51,936 bases of DNA. Origin: an uncultured Eubacterium sp. Lineage in GTDB: Bacteria; Bacillota; Clostridia; Lachnospirales; Lachnospiraceae. A program made the position numbers and the translations under genes. Positions 24,701 through 33,642 of the stretch are shown piece after piece (the first letter of the stretch is position 1; every line of letters starts with the position of its first letter). The stretch lies in the NCBI GenBank assembly GCA_947178105.1, contig CAMWXD010000027.1, forward strand, positions 1 to 51,936, in the 5' to 3' direction. The notes below the pieces were generated by a model. It made no database searches. It had not been told where the DNA came from and saw nothing but the letters and a program-made list of their open reading frames with translations.

Positions 24701-25699
24701 TTAGCCTCCCTGCACGCATTTCCAAAAAAGCGCCATAATAAAAATGCACAGCGCCTCACTTAGCCAGGCTGTCACATACATAAGCTTGTTTGCGCGCCGG
24801 ATATCCTCATCTTCCACCTTGCGCAGCGCTTTGCCGATTCGAGGCTTTTTTACAAGCCTGCCAAAATAACTGACGTCTCCGGCAAGCTGGATGCCAAGCG
24901 CCCCGGCACACACAGCTTCCGTCTGTGCTGCGTTTGGGCTTGCGTGCCTGCGGCGGTCGCTTCGGTAGACTACCAGCGCGCCTTTTGCAGAAAAGCTGCT
25001 TCCTGCTGCAAACGAAGCTGCAAGCATAAGCATGGCGCTGATCCTTGCCGGAATGAAATTCAGGGCGTCATCCAGCTTTGCCGCTGCCCTGCCAAAATAC
25101 AAATACTTCTCATTTTGATATCCGATCATAGAATCCATCGTATTTGCCGCTTTATAAAAAAATCCAAGCATTGGCCCGCCGGCGGCAAGATACAGCATCG
25201 GCGCAACTACGCCGTCCGTCGTATTTTCCGCCACCGTCTCAACTGCCGCCTTCGCAACCCCTTCGGCATCCAGACACTGTGTATCCCTGCCGACAATCAT
25301 CGACACAGCAGCCCTTGCCCTGTCCAGGCAACCCTCCTTTAAGCATTGATACACCTTCATACTCTCGGTTTTCAGGCATTTTACTGCAAGCATCTGATAC
25401 GTCATCACACACTCCACCGCCATCCCCGCATAAGGGTGCAGCCTGTATGCCGACAGCAAAACAACGGATACAGGCAGCTCCACGCTTGCCAGCACAAGCA
25501 GCACAAGCGCTGCGCCCTGCCAAAATTCCGCTGCATTTTGGCTGCTGTTTTTACGGCGTACCTTGCGCAGCCTTTGCTCCGCACCGGCAACCAGCTTTCC
25601 AATCAGCCGAACCGGGTGCGGAAAGCACGCCGGGTCTCCCAGCGCAAGATCCATTAGAAAGCCTGCAAAAAAGGCAAGGATATGGTATTGGTATTTCAT
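24701..25699 (-). CDS. cbiB: Adenosylcobinamide-phosphate synthase
   Basis: This integral membrane protein of 332 residues starts at 25699, where its ATG overlaps the cobC stop as ATGA. DLALGDPACFPHPVRLIGKL is the CbiB signature, followed by NTTDGVVAPMLYLAAGGP and FFYKAANTMDSMIGYQNEKY. It attaches the aminopropanol arm to adenosylcobyric acid. The frame extends upstream to 25753 but that part lies inside cobC. Downstream, cobD supplies the aminopropanol phosphate. Confidence 0.93.
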   Translation of the reverse strand: MKYQYHILAFFAGFLMDLALGDPACFPHPVRLIGKLVAGAEQRLRKVRRKNSSQNAAEFWQGAALVLLVLASVELPVSVVLLSAYRLHPYAGMAVECVMTYQMLAVKCLKTESMKVYQCLKEGCLDRARAAVSMIVGRDTQCLDAEGVAKAAVETVAENTTDGVVAPMLYLAAGGPMLGFFYKAANTMDSMIGYQNEKYLYFGRAAAKLDDALNFIPARISAMLMLAASFAAGSSFSAKGALVVYRSDRRRHASPNAAQTEAVCAGALGIQLAGDVSYFGRLVKKPRIGKALRKVEDEDIRRANKLMYVTAWLSEALCIFIMALFWKCVQGG

Positions 25700-26349
25700 A
25701 ACGGCACCGCTTCCCGGATCCATGCACGGCTTCCCCATCCTGCCAAACGGCATACGTAGCCCCTGCCATTGGCTGCCTGGCAGTCAAAGTACTGCTTATT
25801 CCCATAGATGCTTAACAGCGCCATAATCGTTCCTCCATGCACCACCGCCGCTGCGCTTGCCGGCGGCGCGGCTGCCTGCCCTTTCTCCTGCTCTGGCAGC
25901 GACTGGCTCCATAATTTCCACATGCGTACCCAACCGCTTTCACAACGCAGGAGGAAATCCGCCCTGCTTTCCCCTCCCGGGAAATCCAGCGTGCCGCCGC
26001 TGTCAATCCATGCCTGATACTGTGCATCTGTCTTTAATTCCTCATAATTTTTATATTCAAACCGTCCGAAATCCGTCTCCTCCCACTCTGGAATCACAAG
26101 CGGCCGCAAATGCGGATACAGGACGCCTGCCGTCTGTATGCATCTTTTCATCGGGCTTGTAAACAGGCATTGTACCTGCGGATAAAAGCCCTTGGCTTTC
26201 CTTTGAGACAGCAGAACCCTCGTGCTTTCCAAAAGAGCTTCGTCTGTCTTTCCCAGATATCTGTGTTCTTTGTTCGCCTGCGTCGCGCCATGCCGGATCA
26301 GCACGAGCTTCCCGCAGCCTGTCACTTGATTCTCTGTCCGATTCCACAT
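25696..26349 (-). CDS. cobC: Alpha-ribazole phosphatase-like histidine phosphatase
   Basis: The protein belongs to the histidine phosphatase (phosphoglycerate mutase-like) superfamily: LVLIRHGATQANKEHRYLG with the phosphorylated His, FTSPMKRCIQTA, the Glu in PEWEETDFGRFEYKNY, and VVHGGTIMALL with the second His. Its place in the operon points to CobC, removing the 5'-phosphate from alpha-ribazole phosphate or adenosylcobalamin phosphate. I use the ATG at 26349; the earlier ATG at 26361 sits one base from the AGGAGG and is too close. It overlaps the cobU-like gene by 28 bases. Confidence 0.85.
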   Translation of the reverse strand: MWNRTENQVTGCGKLVLIRHGATQANKEHRYLGKTDEALLESTRVLLSQRKAKGFYPQVQCLFTSPMKRCIQTAGVLYPHLRPLVIPEWEETDFGRFEYKNYEELKTDAQYQAWIDSGGTLDFPGGESRADFLLRCESGWVRMWKLWSQSLPEQEKGQAAAPPASAAAVVHGGTIMALLSIYGNKQYFDCQAANGRGYVCRLAGWGSRAWIREAVPL

Positions 26350-26705
26350 AAAATCCGCCATACCTCCTCTGCGCGCGCAGCAAGCTGTATCAAAATCCTG
26401 CCGGTACGCTCTCTGTACTGCCGCTCAAACGGCTCTGCCGGTACGATCCCGCTTCCAATCTCGTCGCAAATCAGGATGCAGTCCTTACAGCCCTCCAAAA
26501 AAGACTGGATTTCCTCTTCCGGGCATCCGCCCTCCAGAATGCGTTTTCTGACCCAACGATGGAGCTGGTAAACCACTACCGTTTCCTCCATGCATTCCCC
26601 GTCCTTTGGCAAGACGCCTTCCCACACCCTATCTGCCTGCAACTGGTACGTGCTGAGCACATATTCCAGCTTTCCCTGTGCATATCCGCCTATCACCAGC
26701 TTCAT
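26322..26705 (-). CDS. CobU-like paralogue with degenerate P-loop
   Basis: From the ATG at 26705 (ATGA overlap with cobS) this is 127 residues, against about 180 for CobU. The N-terminus MKLVIGGYAQGKLEYVL corresponds to the CobU P-loop, but the residue after Gly-Lys is Leu instead of Ser/Thr. The C-terminus keeps CobU-like ICDEIGSGIVPAEPFERQYR and WRILCGIGQRIK. The middle, including the guanylylated His region, is missing. A complete cobU lies two genes upstream, so this is either a regulatory or structural relative or a decaying duplicate kept in frame. It is still tightly coupled on both sides, which argues that it is translated. Confidence 0.7.
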   Translation of the reverse strand: MKLVIGGYAQGKLEYVLSTYQLQADRVWEGVLPKDGECMEETVVVYQLHRWVRKRILEGGCPEEEIQSFLEGCKDCILICDEIGSGIVPAEPFERQYRERTGRILIQLAARAEEVWRILCGIGQRIK

Positions 26706-27478
26706 CTTATCCTCCCTGCCATAAGCTCCATGCAGGCAGCTACAGCCACCATGCACCCTTCACAAAACAGGATAAAATACCCTGCCGTATCGCCGGTAAC
26801 TCCGCCGAACACGTTCCTGCTCTTGTAATAATAAAAAATAAATGCTGCGGCTGCCGCCGCTGACACCGCCAGCCCCGCAGGCACTGACCAGCAGCAAAAT
26901 ACCCAGGCACATGCAGCGCTTTGCACATACAAACACCCTTTTACCGCTTTTTGATCAGAACTGTCTGCAAAACGCCAGAGCATACCGTCGCTTTTTGCCA
27001 GCGGAAAGGATACCGCACTGATCCCGCACAGACAGCGGGACAGAAAAAATCCCCCACAGACGATCTTTAACAGCGCCTGCTCGTGAATCTCTGAAAATGC
27101 CCCCAGAAACAGCAACCCATACAGCGCTGCCATAATCGCCGCAAACGCGCCAATATGCGGATCTTTTAAAATCTCCAGCTTCCTCTCCTTCGAACAATAC
27201 GAATGCACGGCATCCATCGTGTCTATAAAGCCATCCGCATGTATCCCGCCTGTGATCCAAAGCGGAATCGCCGCGGATACAGCCACCCTGCCCAAGGTGC
27301 CTATCTGAAAACTGCTGCATAGCTGATTCCAAAAATATATGCAGGCGCCAATCCATGCCCCAATCCACGGAAAGAAGCAAAAAACATACCGCATATCCTC
27401 CTCATTCCAGGCAAATTGGGGAACTGGTATTTTTGAGTACATGGCGACTGCGATAAAAAAAGACCTGATTACCCGCAT
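26702..27478 (-). CDS. cobS: Adenosylcobinamide-GDP ribazoletransferase (cobalamin synthase)
   Basis: This 258-residue membrane protein has the CobS features TGGIHADGFIDTMDAVHSY (metal-binding acidic loop), then DPHIGAFAAI and the late SRNVFGGVTGDTAGY. It joins adenosylcobinamide-GDP to alpha-ribazole (phosphate), the last assembly step, at the membrane. GAGG precedes the start at 27478, 10 bases after the cobU stop, and its stop overlaps the cobU-like gene. Confidence 0.93.
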   Translation of the reverse strand: MRVIRSFFIAVAMYSKIPVPQFAWNEEDMRYVFCFFPWIGAWIGACIYFWNQLCSSFQIGTLGRVAVSAAIPLWITGGIHADGFIDTMDAVHSYCSKERKLEILKDPHIGAFAAIMAALYGLLFLGAFSEIHEQALLKIVCGGFFLSRCLCGISAVSFPLAKSDGMLWRFADSSDQKAVKGCLYVQSAACAWVFCCWSVPAGLAVSAAAAAAFIFYYYKSRNVFGGVTGDTAGYFILFCEGCMVAVAACMELMAGRIR

Positions 27479-27488
27479 AGAAACTACC

Positions 27489-28037
27489 TCATTGTTTTAC
27501 TGCCAACGGAATGCCCGCCACCACTTCCACCACCTGATCTGCAAGCGCCGCAAGCTGCCGGCTGATTTTTGCCAGTGCGCGCATATACGCCATAGTTGCC
27601 GGATCATAGGCAATGCCGTCATCAAACACATTGCTGCCCACCACGATCAAATGCGCCGTCTGTTCCTTCAGCAGGCGGATATCGTGTATGGCCGTTTCCA
27701 CTACCTGCCTTTTTAGCACGGTTTTTTTCTCTGAAAACATCTCGTTTGCGACAAGGTTGGAAATACACTCCAGCAGTACCGTCCTGTTTTCGCCTTGCAT
27801 TTTTGCAAGCGCCTTATGGACTGCAACAGGCTGCTCAATCGTAAGAAACCCTTTGCCGTACCGCATCTGCCTGTGCCGCCATACCTTGCGCAGCCCCTCC
27901 TCGTCATAGATCTGCATGGTCGCCAGGTAATATTTTGCTGCCTGCCCTCCGGGAAGGGTGCCTGCGAGCTGCCCGGCAAGCTGCTCCGCATAAGCAGATT
28001 TCCCGCTCCCGCTTGCGCCGGTTACCAATATCATCAT
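27489..28037 (-). CDS. cobU: Adenosylcobinamide kinase / guanylyltransferase
   Basis: The 182-residue protein is a full-length CobU: the P-loop LVTGASGSGKSAYAEQLA at the N-terminus, RHRQMRY with the His region guanylylated in the family, LLECISNLVANEM, and VVEVVAGIPLAVK at the end. It phosphorylates adenosylcobinamide and activates it with GTP. GGAGGG precedes the start. It lies between cobT and cobS, the usual nucleotide-loop block. Confidence 0.93.
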   Translation of the reverse strand: MMILVTGASGSGKSAYAEQLAGQLAGTLPGGQAAKYYLATMQIYDEEGLRKVWRHRQMRYGKGFLTIEQPVAVHKALAKMQGENRTVLLECISNLVANEMFSEKKTVLKRQVVETAIHDIRLLKEQTAHLIVVGSNVFDDGIAYDPATMAYMRALAKISRQLAALADQVVEVVAGIPLAVKQ

Positions 28038-28052
28038 ACTGCAAGCCCTCCG

Positions 28053-29117
28053 TCAATACCTTTGATATGGCTCCACCGCAAGCTCCTGGAAAAAGGCTCC
28101 TGCCTGGTACACACACAATGCCAAGTCCAGCAGCGACAGCATCATCACTGCCCCTGTTCCCTCGCCGAGCGCCATCTCTGCGTCAATGACCGGCGCAAGC
28201 TGCAATGCGTCCATCAGCTTTTGCACTGCCGGCTCCTTCCCTGCATGGGATGCCAGCAAATACTTTGCCGTACCTGGCATAAGCCTTTCAGCAAGCAGCG
28301 CGCCAGCCATACTAATCACACCGTCAAGCACTACTGGTATGCGAAAGATCCCTCCGCCGATACAGATGCCTGCAAGCCCGGCAAGCTCCAGTCCCCCGAC
28401 TGCGGCAAGCACAGTAAGAGGGCCTGCTTCATAGAGCTTGTATTTTCTGATTGCCTCGGCAATCACCTGCTTTTTCCGCTGCAATTTTTCATCACAAAGC
28501 CCCGCGCCTCTTCCGGTCACTGCATCCGCATCGCATTTTAGCAGCGCCGCGGCAACCGCGCTGCTGGCTGTCGTATTTCCAATCCCCATTTCCCCGGTAG
28601 CAAGAATATGGTACCCCTTCCTTTTACAATCGCCTGCCATCTCCACGCCTGTCAGCACCGCAGCCGCCGCTTCTTCTTTTGTCATCGCCGGCTCTGTATG
28701 GAAATTTCTGGTGCCGCAGCGGATTTTTCGATCCAGTACGCCCGGAAGCTGCCCATTTCCATTGATCCCAATGTCCACAGGCATCGTGTCTGCCCCGATT
28801 GCCGCCGCCATTTTCCCGACCGGAGAAGCGCCCTTGCCCATCTGCTTTGCTACTGCCGCTGTAACGTACTGGCCGGACTGGCTGACCCCTTCTGCTACGA
28901 TTCCATGATCTGCACACAGAACCAGGACTGCCTTTTTTGAAATATCGATTTGATCCGTACCTAAAATCGCCCCAATCTGCGCCGTCAGCGGCTCAAATCT
29001 GCCCATCCCGTCAAGCGGCTTGGCGATCGCATCCCAATGCTCCAGCACCTTTTTGTATACGCTCTGGTCTGGGGGTTCGACCGGCGTCTTAAGCAGCTTA
29101 TCCAGCTTATTTAACAT
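28053..29117 (-). CDS. cobT: Nicotinate-nucleotide:dimethylbenzimidazole phosphoribosyltransferase
   Basis: CobT activates the lower ligand base to alpha-ribazole phosphate. Seen here are [11 protein letters not shown] near the start, [30 protein letters not shown] and the catalytic Glu in [11 protein letters not shown] near the C-terminus. From the ATG at 29117 the protein has 354 residues, matching the family start (MLNKLDKLL). An ATG at 29138 has GGAGG upstream, but that lies in the coding end of cbiP; it would add seven residues. No bza or bluB gene for base synthesis is present. Confidence 0.93.
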   Translation of the reverse strand: MLNKLDKLLKTPVEPPDQSVYKKVLEHWDAIAKPLDGMGRFEPLTAQIGAILGTDQIDISKKAVLVLCADHGIVAEGVSQSGQYVTAAVAKQMGKGASPVGKMAAAIGADTMPVDIGINGNGQLPGVLDRKIRCGTRNFHTEPAMTKEEAAAAVLTGVEMAGDCKRKGYHILATGEMGIGNTTASSAVAAALLKCDADAVTGRGAGLCDEKLQRKKQVIAEAIRKYKLYEAGPLTVLAAVGGLELAGLAGICIGGGIFRIPVVLDGVISMAGALLAERLMPGTAKYLLASHAGKEPAVQKLMDALQLAPVIDAEMALGEGTGAVMMLSLLDLALCVYQAGAFFQELAVEPYQRY

Positions 29118-30585
29118 GTGCTTCCCTGAGTATCCCATACATCTCCTCCATGTCCAGATATTCTTTCAACAGGTCGGCAAGCCTGTCATACTGTTTTTCT
29201 TTGAACTGCCGATAATCCATATACGTGCCTTTCGCAAGGCAAATCCCTTTTCGGTCGGCAAGCGCGCCTACAAGCGCCGCTGCAGCCTCCGCCTTGTCAA
29301 AGATCCCATGGATATAGGTGCCGCATACGTTTTTATTGCTGCCGGCAATCAATGCGCCTGCCGCGGTTTCGCCGCAGTTGCTCCCGGATATGCCCATATG
29401 GATCTCATATCCTTCAAACGCCTTGCCGGAAAGCGCGGAAAAAAAACCTTCTATCCGATTCACCACGCCCTTTACCTGGCGTCGTACTTTTTCACTTTGC
29501 ATTTTCGTCTCGACCGGCAGCAGCCCCATCCCCTTTATGCTTGTGCCTGTCTCTGCGCCCTGCGGGCCTGAAATCTGCTCCCCCAGCATCTGAAAGCCTC
29601 CGCAAATGCCGCAGACAGGGATACGTGCCGCATTGCTTTTCACTGCCTCCTCCAGCCCGTTTTGGCGCATCCAGCGTAAATCGCCCATCGTATTTTTGCT
29701 TCCGGGCAGGAAAATCAAATCCGGCTGTCCGAGGCCATCCACAGAAGCGACATAACGCACAGACACCTCCGGGATCTGTTCAAACACGTTGAAATCCGTA
29801 AAATTGGAAATTGTAGGATAGCGGATCACCACAAGGTCGACCGCACCCGCTTTTTTGTCCGCGAAGCGCCCGGCAAGGCTGTCTTCATCCTCCAACTGCA
29901 CGTCCATATAGGGAACAACCCCCTTGACTGGAATGCCGCCTTTTTTCTCCAGGATCTCAATGCCTGTGCCAAGCAGGGACACATCGCCCCGGAATCTGTT
30001 GATGATCAGCCCTTTTATCCTTTTTCGTTCTTCTGCGGTAAGCAACAGCAGCGTTCCCAAAAGCTGTGCGAACACGCCGCCCCTGTCGATATCTCCGGCA
30101 AGCAGCACCGGAGCGTCTACCAGCTCTGCAAGCCCCATATTGACAATGTCATGCTCGCGCAGGTTGACCTCAGCCGGGCTTCCCGCACCTTCGATCACGA
30201 TAATGTCTGCCAGCCCCTCCAAAGTCTGGAAAGCCTGTTTGATCTGCGGAATGAGGTTTTGTTTATAAGAAAAATATTCCCGCGCACCCATATCCGCGAA
30301 CACGCGCCCGTTTACAATTACCTGCGAGCTGGTATGGCTGGTCGGTTTCAATAAAACCGGATTCATGCACGCAAGCGGGGTGATTCCTGCCGCTTCCGCC
30401 TGCATTGCCTGTGCCCGCCCGATCTCAAGCCCTTCTTCTGTCACATACGAATTGAGCGCCATATTCTGTGACTTAAACGGCGCCACCCGATACCCGTCCC
30501 GCTTCATAAGCCTGCACAGCCCCGCTGTCAAAAAGCTCTTTCCTACGCCGGACATGGTTCCCTGAATCATCATCACCTTTGCCAT
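29107..30585 (-). CDS. cbiP: Adenosylcobyric acid synthase (glutamine-hydrolysing)
   Basis: From the ATG at 30585 (GGAGGG six bases upstream) the protein has 492 residues, the normal CbiP length. The N-terminal ATPase part has [18 protein letters not shown] and [13 protein letters not shown]; the C-terminal amidotransferase has [13 protein letters not shown] with the nucleophile Cys and the His in [10 protein letters not shown]. It amidates the b, d, e and g side chains. An open extension to 30693 has no start signal. It begins 37 bases after the ABC ATPase gene, the largest gap in this part of the operon. Confidence 0.94.
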   Translation of the reverse strand: MAKVMMIQGTMSGVGKSFLTAGLCRLMKRDGYRVAPFKSQNMALNSYVTEEGLEIGRAQAMQAEAAGITPLACMNPVLLKPTSHTSSQVIVNGRVFADMGAREYFSYKQNLIPQIKQAFQTLEGLADIIVIEGAGSPAEVNLREHDIVNMGLAELVDAPVLLAGDIDRGGVFAQLLGTLLLLTAEERKRIKGLIINRFRGDVSLLGTGIEILEKKGGIPVKGVVPYMDVQLEDEDSLAGRFADKKAGAVDLVVIRYPTISNFTDFNVFEQIPEVSVRYVASVDGLGQPDLIFLPGSKNTMGDLRWMRQNGLEEAVKSNAARIPVCGICGGFQMLGEQISGPQGAETGTSIKGMGLLPVETKMQSEKVRRQVKGVVNRIEGFFSALSGKAFEGYEIHMGISGSNCGETAAGALIAGSNKNVCGTYIHGIFDKAEAAAALVGALADRKGICLAKGTYMDYRQFKEKQYDRLADLLKEYLDMEEMYGILREAHVK

Positions 30586-30622
30586 AGATCCCTCCGTTTT
30601 ACACTGTCTGGTACGATGGCTC

Positions 30623-31408
30623 CTATTTTGCAATCTGCCTGATATATGCAAGGAGTTTTTCATTTCCGATAAAACTGCGTTCCGATAAATCAAAAAGCCG
30701 CTTTATGAAATCCGGCTGGAACACCTCCTCCGGCGTCCCATACCGTTCCACGTATTCCCCTTTCAGGCAGAGTATTTTATCGGAGACAAGCCTGGCAAGC
30801 TCCAGCTCATGCATGGACATGACGACTGTAAGCCCCTTTTTTTCCCTCATTTCCTGCAAGAAAGACAAAAACTCAAGCTGATAGCGGATATCCAGATAAG
30901 AGGCTGGTTCATCCAGCACTAAGATTTCCGGTTCCTGGCACATTGCCCGCGCAAGCATGACCCGCTGCCTTTGCCCGTCGCTTGCCTTGTCAAATTCCTG
31001 TTCCGCCAGTTCAGTGATGCGGGCAAGCTCCATTACCTCATCGACTACCCGTTCGTCCTCCTTAGACAGGATGCCAAACCAACCCGTATAAGGATACCGC
31101 CCTGCTGCGACCACATCCCGGCATGTTTTCAGCTCTGCCTTTTCCTTTTGCGTAAACACGGCTGCCATCCTTTTTGCCAGTTCCCCTGCTGGTATTTGTG
31201 CCAGGCATTCCTTTCTAAGATACACTGTCCCGCCAAGCAGCCCAAGCTGCCTTGCAATGCTTTTGAGCACCGTAGATTTGCCTGCGCCATTGGGGCCGAT
31301 CAGCGTCAGGATCTCACCCTTTTGCAGCGCGATGCCTATCTGCCTGACGACCGGTTCGCCGCCATACCCCACGCACATATTCTCTGTGGTTATATAGTAG
31401 TTGTTCAT
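30623..31408 (-). CDS. ABC transporter ATP-binding protein, corrinoid/iron-siderophore type
   Basis: The 261-residue ATPase starts at 31408 in ATGA overlap with the permease gene. It has Walker A in [16 protein letters not shown], a signature loop [15 protein letters not shown] (a variant of LSGGQ), Walker [14 protein letters not shown] and the switch His in SMHELELAR. It belongs to the FecE/BtuD group. In a riboswitch-controlled cobalamin operon it most likely powers uptake of corrinoid or of cobalt/metal complex. A frame extending to 31864 inside the permease gene is not real. Confidence 0.9.
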   Translation of the reverse strand: MNNYYITTENMCVGYGGEPVVRQIGIALQKGEILTLIGPNGAGKSTVLKSIARQLGLLGGTVYLRKECLAQIPAGELAKRMAAVFTQKEKAELKTCRDVVAAGRYPYTGWFGILSKEDERVVDEVMELARITELAEQEFDKASDGQRQRVMLARAMCQEPEILVLDEPASYLDIRYQLEFLSFLQEMREKKGLTVVMSMHELELARLVSDKILCLKGEYVERYGTPEEVFQPDFIKRLFDLSERSFIGNEKLLAYIRQIAK

Positions 31409-32418
31409 ATCCTTTTCCTTTTCGCCATGATCCAAAGCACTATGGGCGCTCCGAATACAGCCGTCACTGTACTGATGCTCAGCTCCGTCGGCGCAAACAT
31501 CGTCCTTGCAAGCAAATCGCAAAACAGGCAGAACATACTTCCTCCTGCAAAACAGGCTGGGATCATTAAGATCGGTTCCGCTGTATGCAGCATCTTTTTG
31601 ACCAGATGCGGCGCTGCGATCCCGACAAAAGAAACCGGCCCTGCAAACGCCACGATACAGGCAGATAAAATACTGGAAAAAATCACGATGCACACCCGCA
31701 GCAGCGTTAAGCTGACGCCGACATTCTGCGCATAGGCATCCCCCATCTGGTAAGCGCCAAGCGGCTTTGACATCAGAAATACCGCCGCCGCTGCCAACGC
31801 AACAACCACTGCCATCAGCCGCACATGCTCCCATGTCATGCCGGAAAAGCTGCCCCGCGACCAATTATGCAGATTGACAATATCTGCATCCTCGGCAAAG
31901 GTGACCAAAAGCTCTGTCACTGCCGAGCAGATATAGCCAATCATAACGCCGCTGACGACCAGCATGGACATATTGCGGATCCTGTACGACATTGCCAGTA
32001 CAAACCCCATGGACAGCATAGCGCCTGCAAACGCCGCAAGGATCATCGCCGCAGATGTCACTTTAACGCCTCTTCCCATAAAAAACACCATTACCAGCGC
32101 CACTGCCAGCTTCGCCCCGGAAGAAATCCCCAAAACAAACGGGCCAGCAATCGGGTTATGGAAAAACGTCTGCAAAAGATAACCTGCGAGCGAAAGCGCC
32201 CCGCCCAGAATCAGCGCCGCCATTGCCCGCGGCATCCGAATTTCCCACAAAATCCTGACTACCGTTTCGCTGCCCTGCTTTTTATACACTGCCCGCGCGG
32301 CATCGGCAAGCGGGATCCTGACGCTTCCGATACAGATATTCAGCGCCAAAAACAGCAGCGTTCCGGCTCCAAGCATCAAAAATACAATTTTATATCTGCG
32401 TTTCCTGTTCCTGTACAT
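31405..32418 (-). CDS. ABC transporter permease, FecCD/BtuC type
   Basis: This hydrophobic protein of 337 residues has about nine to ten membrane helices and FecCD-family signatures: RILWEIRMPRAMAALILGGALSLAG... with NPIAGPFVLGISSGAKL, and near the C-terminus FVGIAAPHLVKK. It would form the channel for corrinoid or siderophore-like substrate with the ATPase encoded next. The start at 32418 (MYRNRKRR) follows AGAGGG; an open extension to 32454 lacks a site. Substrate assignment as corrinoid rests on the riboswitch and the operon. Confidence 0.9.
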   Translation of the reverse strand: MYRNRKRRYKIVFLMLGAGTLLFLALNICIGSVRIPLADAARAVYKKQGSETVVRILWEIRMPRAMAALILGGALSLAGYLLQTFFHNPIAGPFVLGISSGAKLAVALVMVFFMGRGVKVTSAAMILAAFAGAMLSMGFVLAMSYRIRNMSMLVVSGVMIGYICSAVTELLVTFAEDADIVNLHNWSRGSFSGMTWEHVRLMAVVVALAAAAVFLMSKPLGAYQMGDAYAQNVGVSLTLLRVCIVIFSSILSACIVAFAGPVSFVGIAAPHLVKKMLHTAEPILMIPACFAGGSMFCLFCDLLARTMFAPTELSISTVTAVFGAPIVLWIMAKRKRI

Positions 32419-32463
32419 CCTGCCACACCCTCTCATGCTGCCTGTGCAAAGCATATACAGGCA

Positions 32464-33642
32464 CTAATCCAAATGATAAAGATAACGCATCTGCCCTTTC
32501 CCTTCCTGCAACATCGTATGGATATCCCCGATCAGATATCCGATGGAAAGCGACTGCTGATACAGGTCGTTTGTGGTACACCATACGTTGCCATTGTGCA
32601 CCGCCTTAAAATCCGCAAGCAACGGGCATTTATCCAGCAGCTCCCCGATGTCTGAGACACCGCCGTCTATGGCGCTGTTATAAATCAGGAAATCCGCATC
32701 CTTTGCACCGGCGTAAAACTCCTCTGCCTGCATATTTACCGTGGAACGTTTTGTCTGCGCATCCCCCAGGTTTTCAAAAATATAGGCTCCGCCTGCAAGC
32801 TCGATCATCTTTGGAACGTAGTCAGAGGACTGGCGCACCTGTATCATGCCGCCCGACGTCACAAAAAAGAATGCGACTGTCTTGCCTGCTTCTTCGGGCA
32901 TGGACGGATCCCCGGCTGCCGCCACCTCGTCCAGAATGGCGGTCTGCTCCTTAAATATGTTTTCCGCTTCTTCCTCTTTTCCAAGCAGCGCTCCATAAAA
33001 TTTTATCCATTCCACCCTGCCTAGCGGGTGCTCCTCATAGCTGGAATACTCTGTCACCACGGGGATCCCAAAACTTTCCAGCTTTTCCGCCACTTCGGGC
33101 GCATGTGAAATCATCCTGTTCTCGATCGCAAGCGTACAGTGCCCGGATACAATCAGCTCATAGTCCGGCTTGTTATACTTTCCCGCATAAAGAAGCTCGC
33201 CGTTTTGCATCGCCTCCCTGGCAGCCTCAATATACCATCCATCCTCCCTTTGCCCGGAAAAGGTAATTGCATCTATGCCGTCCAGTGCGCAAAACATGTC
33301 CATCGCTGAAGAAGCTACCAGGTAGATGTCTCTGGCCGGGCGGTACAGCACCTTGACTTTCTCGCCGCCATCCTCCCTGACAGGGCTTTTTTTCCCCTCT
33401 GGAACAACCAAAAGCCGTGTGCCGTCCATCGTTGTCGTCAGCATCGTATAACCGCCCTCGTAATAGTCTACCGTAAAATTGCGGGCATACTGCAATTCCA
33501 GGCTTCTTTCATAAACAAGCCCCTCATAGCCAGGCGCCCCGCCGGCTGCTTCGGATTGTACCTCCATAGCAGGGCTGCCGCAGCCACATACCCGCAGCAG
33601 AACTAGCAGGCACAAAAGAAACGTCTTGATTCTTCCTTTCAT
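32464..33642 (-). CDS. ABC transporter substrate-binding lipoprotein, BtuF/FepB type
   Basis: The 392-residue protein has a signal peptide ending in a lipobox-like VCGC (Cys21), and a two-lobed periplasmic-binding fold: VLYRPARDIYLVASSAMDMFCAL in the first lobe, ESFGIPVVTEYSSYEEHPLGRVEW in the linker region and NGNVWCTTNDLYQQS in the second. Its ATG overlaps the cbiK stop by four bases. It is the external receptor for the permease/ATPase pair. Ligand is probably a corrinoid or cobalt complex, given that a secreted cobaltochelatase is the preceding gene. Confidence 0.87.
   Translation of the reverse strand: MKGRIKTFLLCLLVLLRVCGCGSPAMEVQSEAAGGAPGYEGLVYERSLELQYARNFTVDYYEGGYTMLTTTMDGTRLLVVPEGKKSPVREDGGEKVKVLYRPARDIYLVASSAMDMFCALDGIDAITFSGQREDGWYIEAAREAMQNGELLYAGKYNKPDYELIVSGHCTLAIENRMISHAPEVAEKLESFGIPVVTEYSSYEEHPLGRVEWIKFYGALLGKEEEAENIFKEQTAILDEVAAAGDPSMPEEAGKTVAFFFVTSGGMIQVRQSSDYVPKMIELAGGAYIFENLGDAQTKRSTVNMQAEEFYAGAKDADFLIYNSAIDGGVSDIGELLDKCPLLADFKAVHNGNVWCTTNDLYQQSLSIGYLIGDIHTMLQEGKGQMRYLYHLD

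Noticed and set aside
31409..31864. 150-residue N-terminal extension of the ABC ATPase
   Set aside because: It lies wholly inside the permease gene in another frame; the ATG at 31408 with ATGA overlap gives the normal ATPase length.
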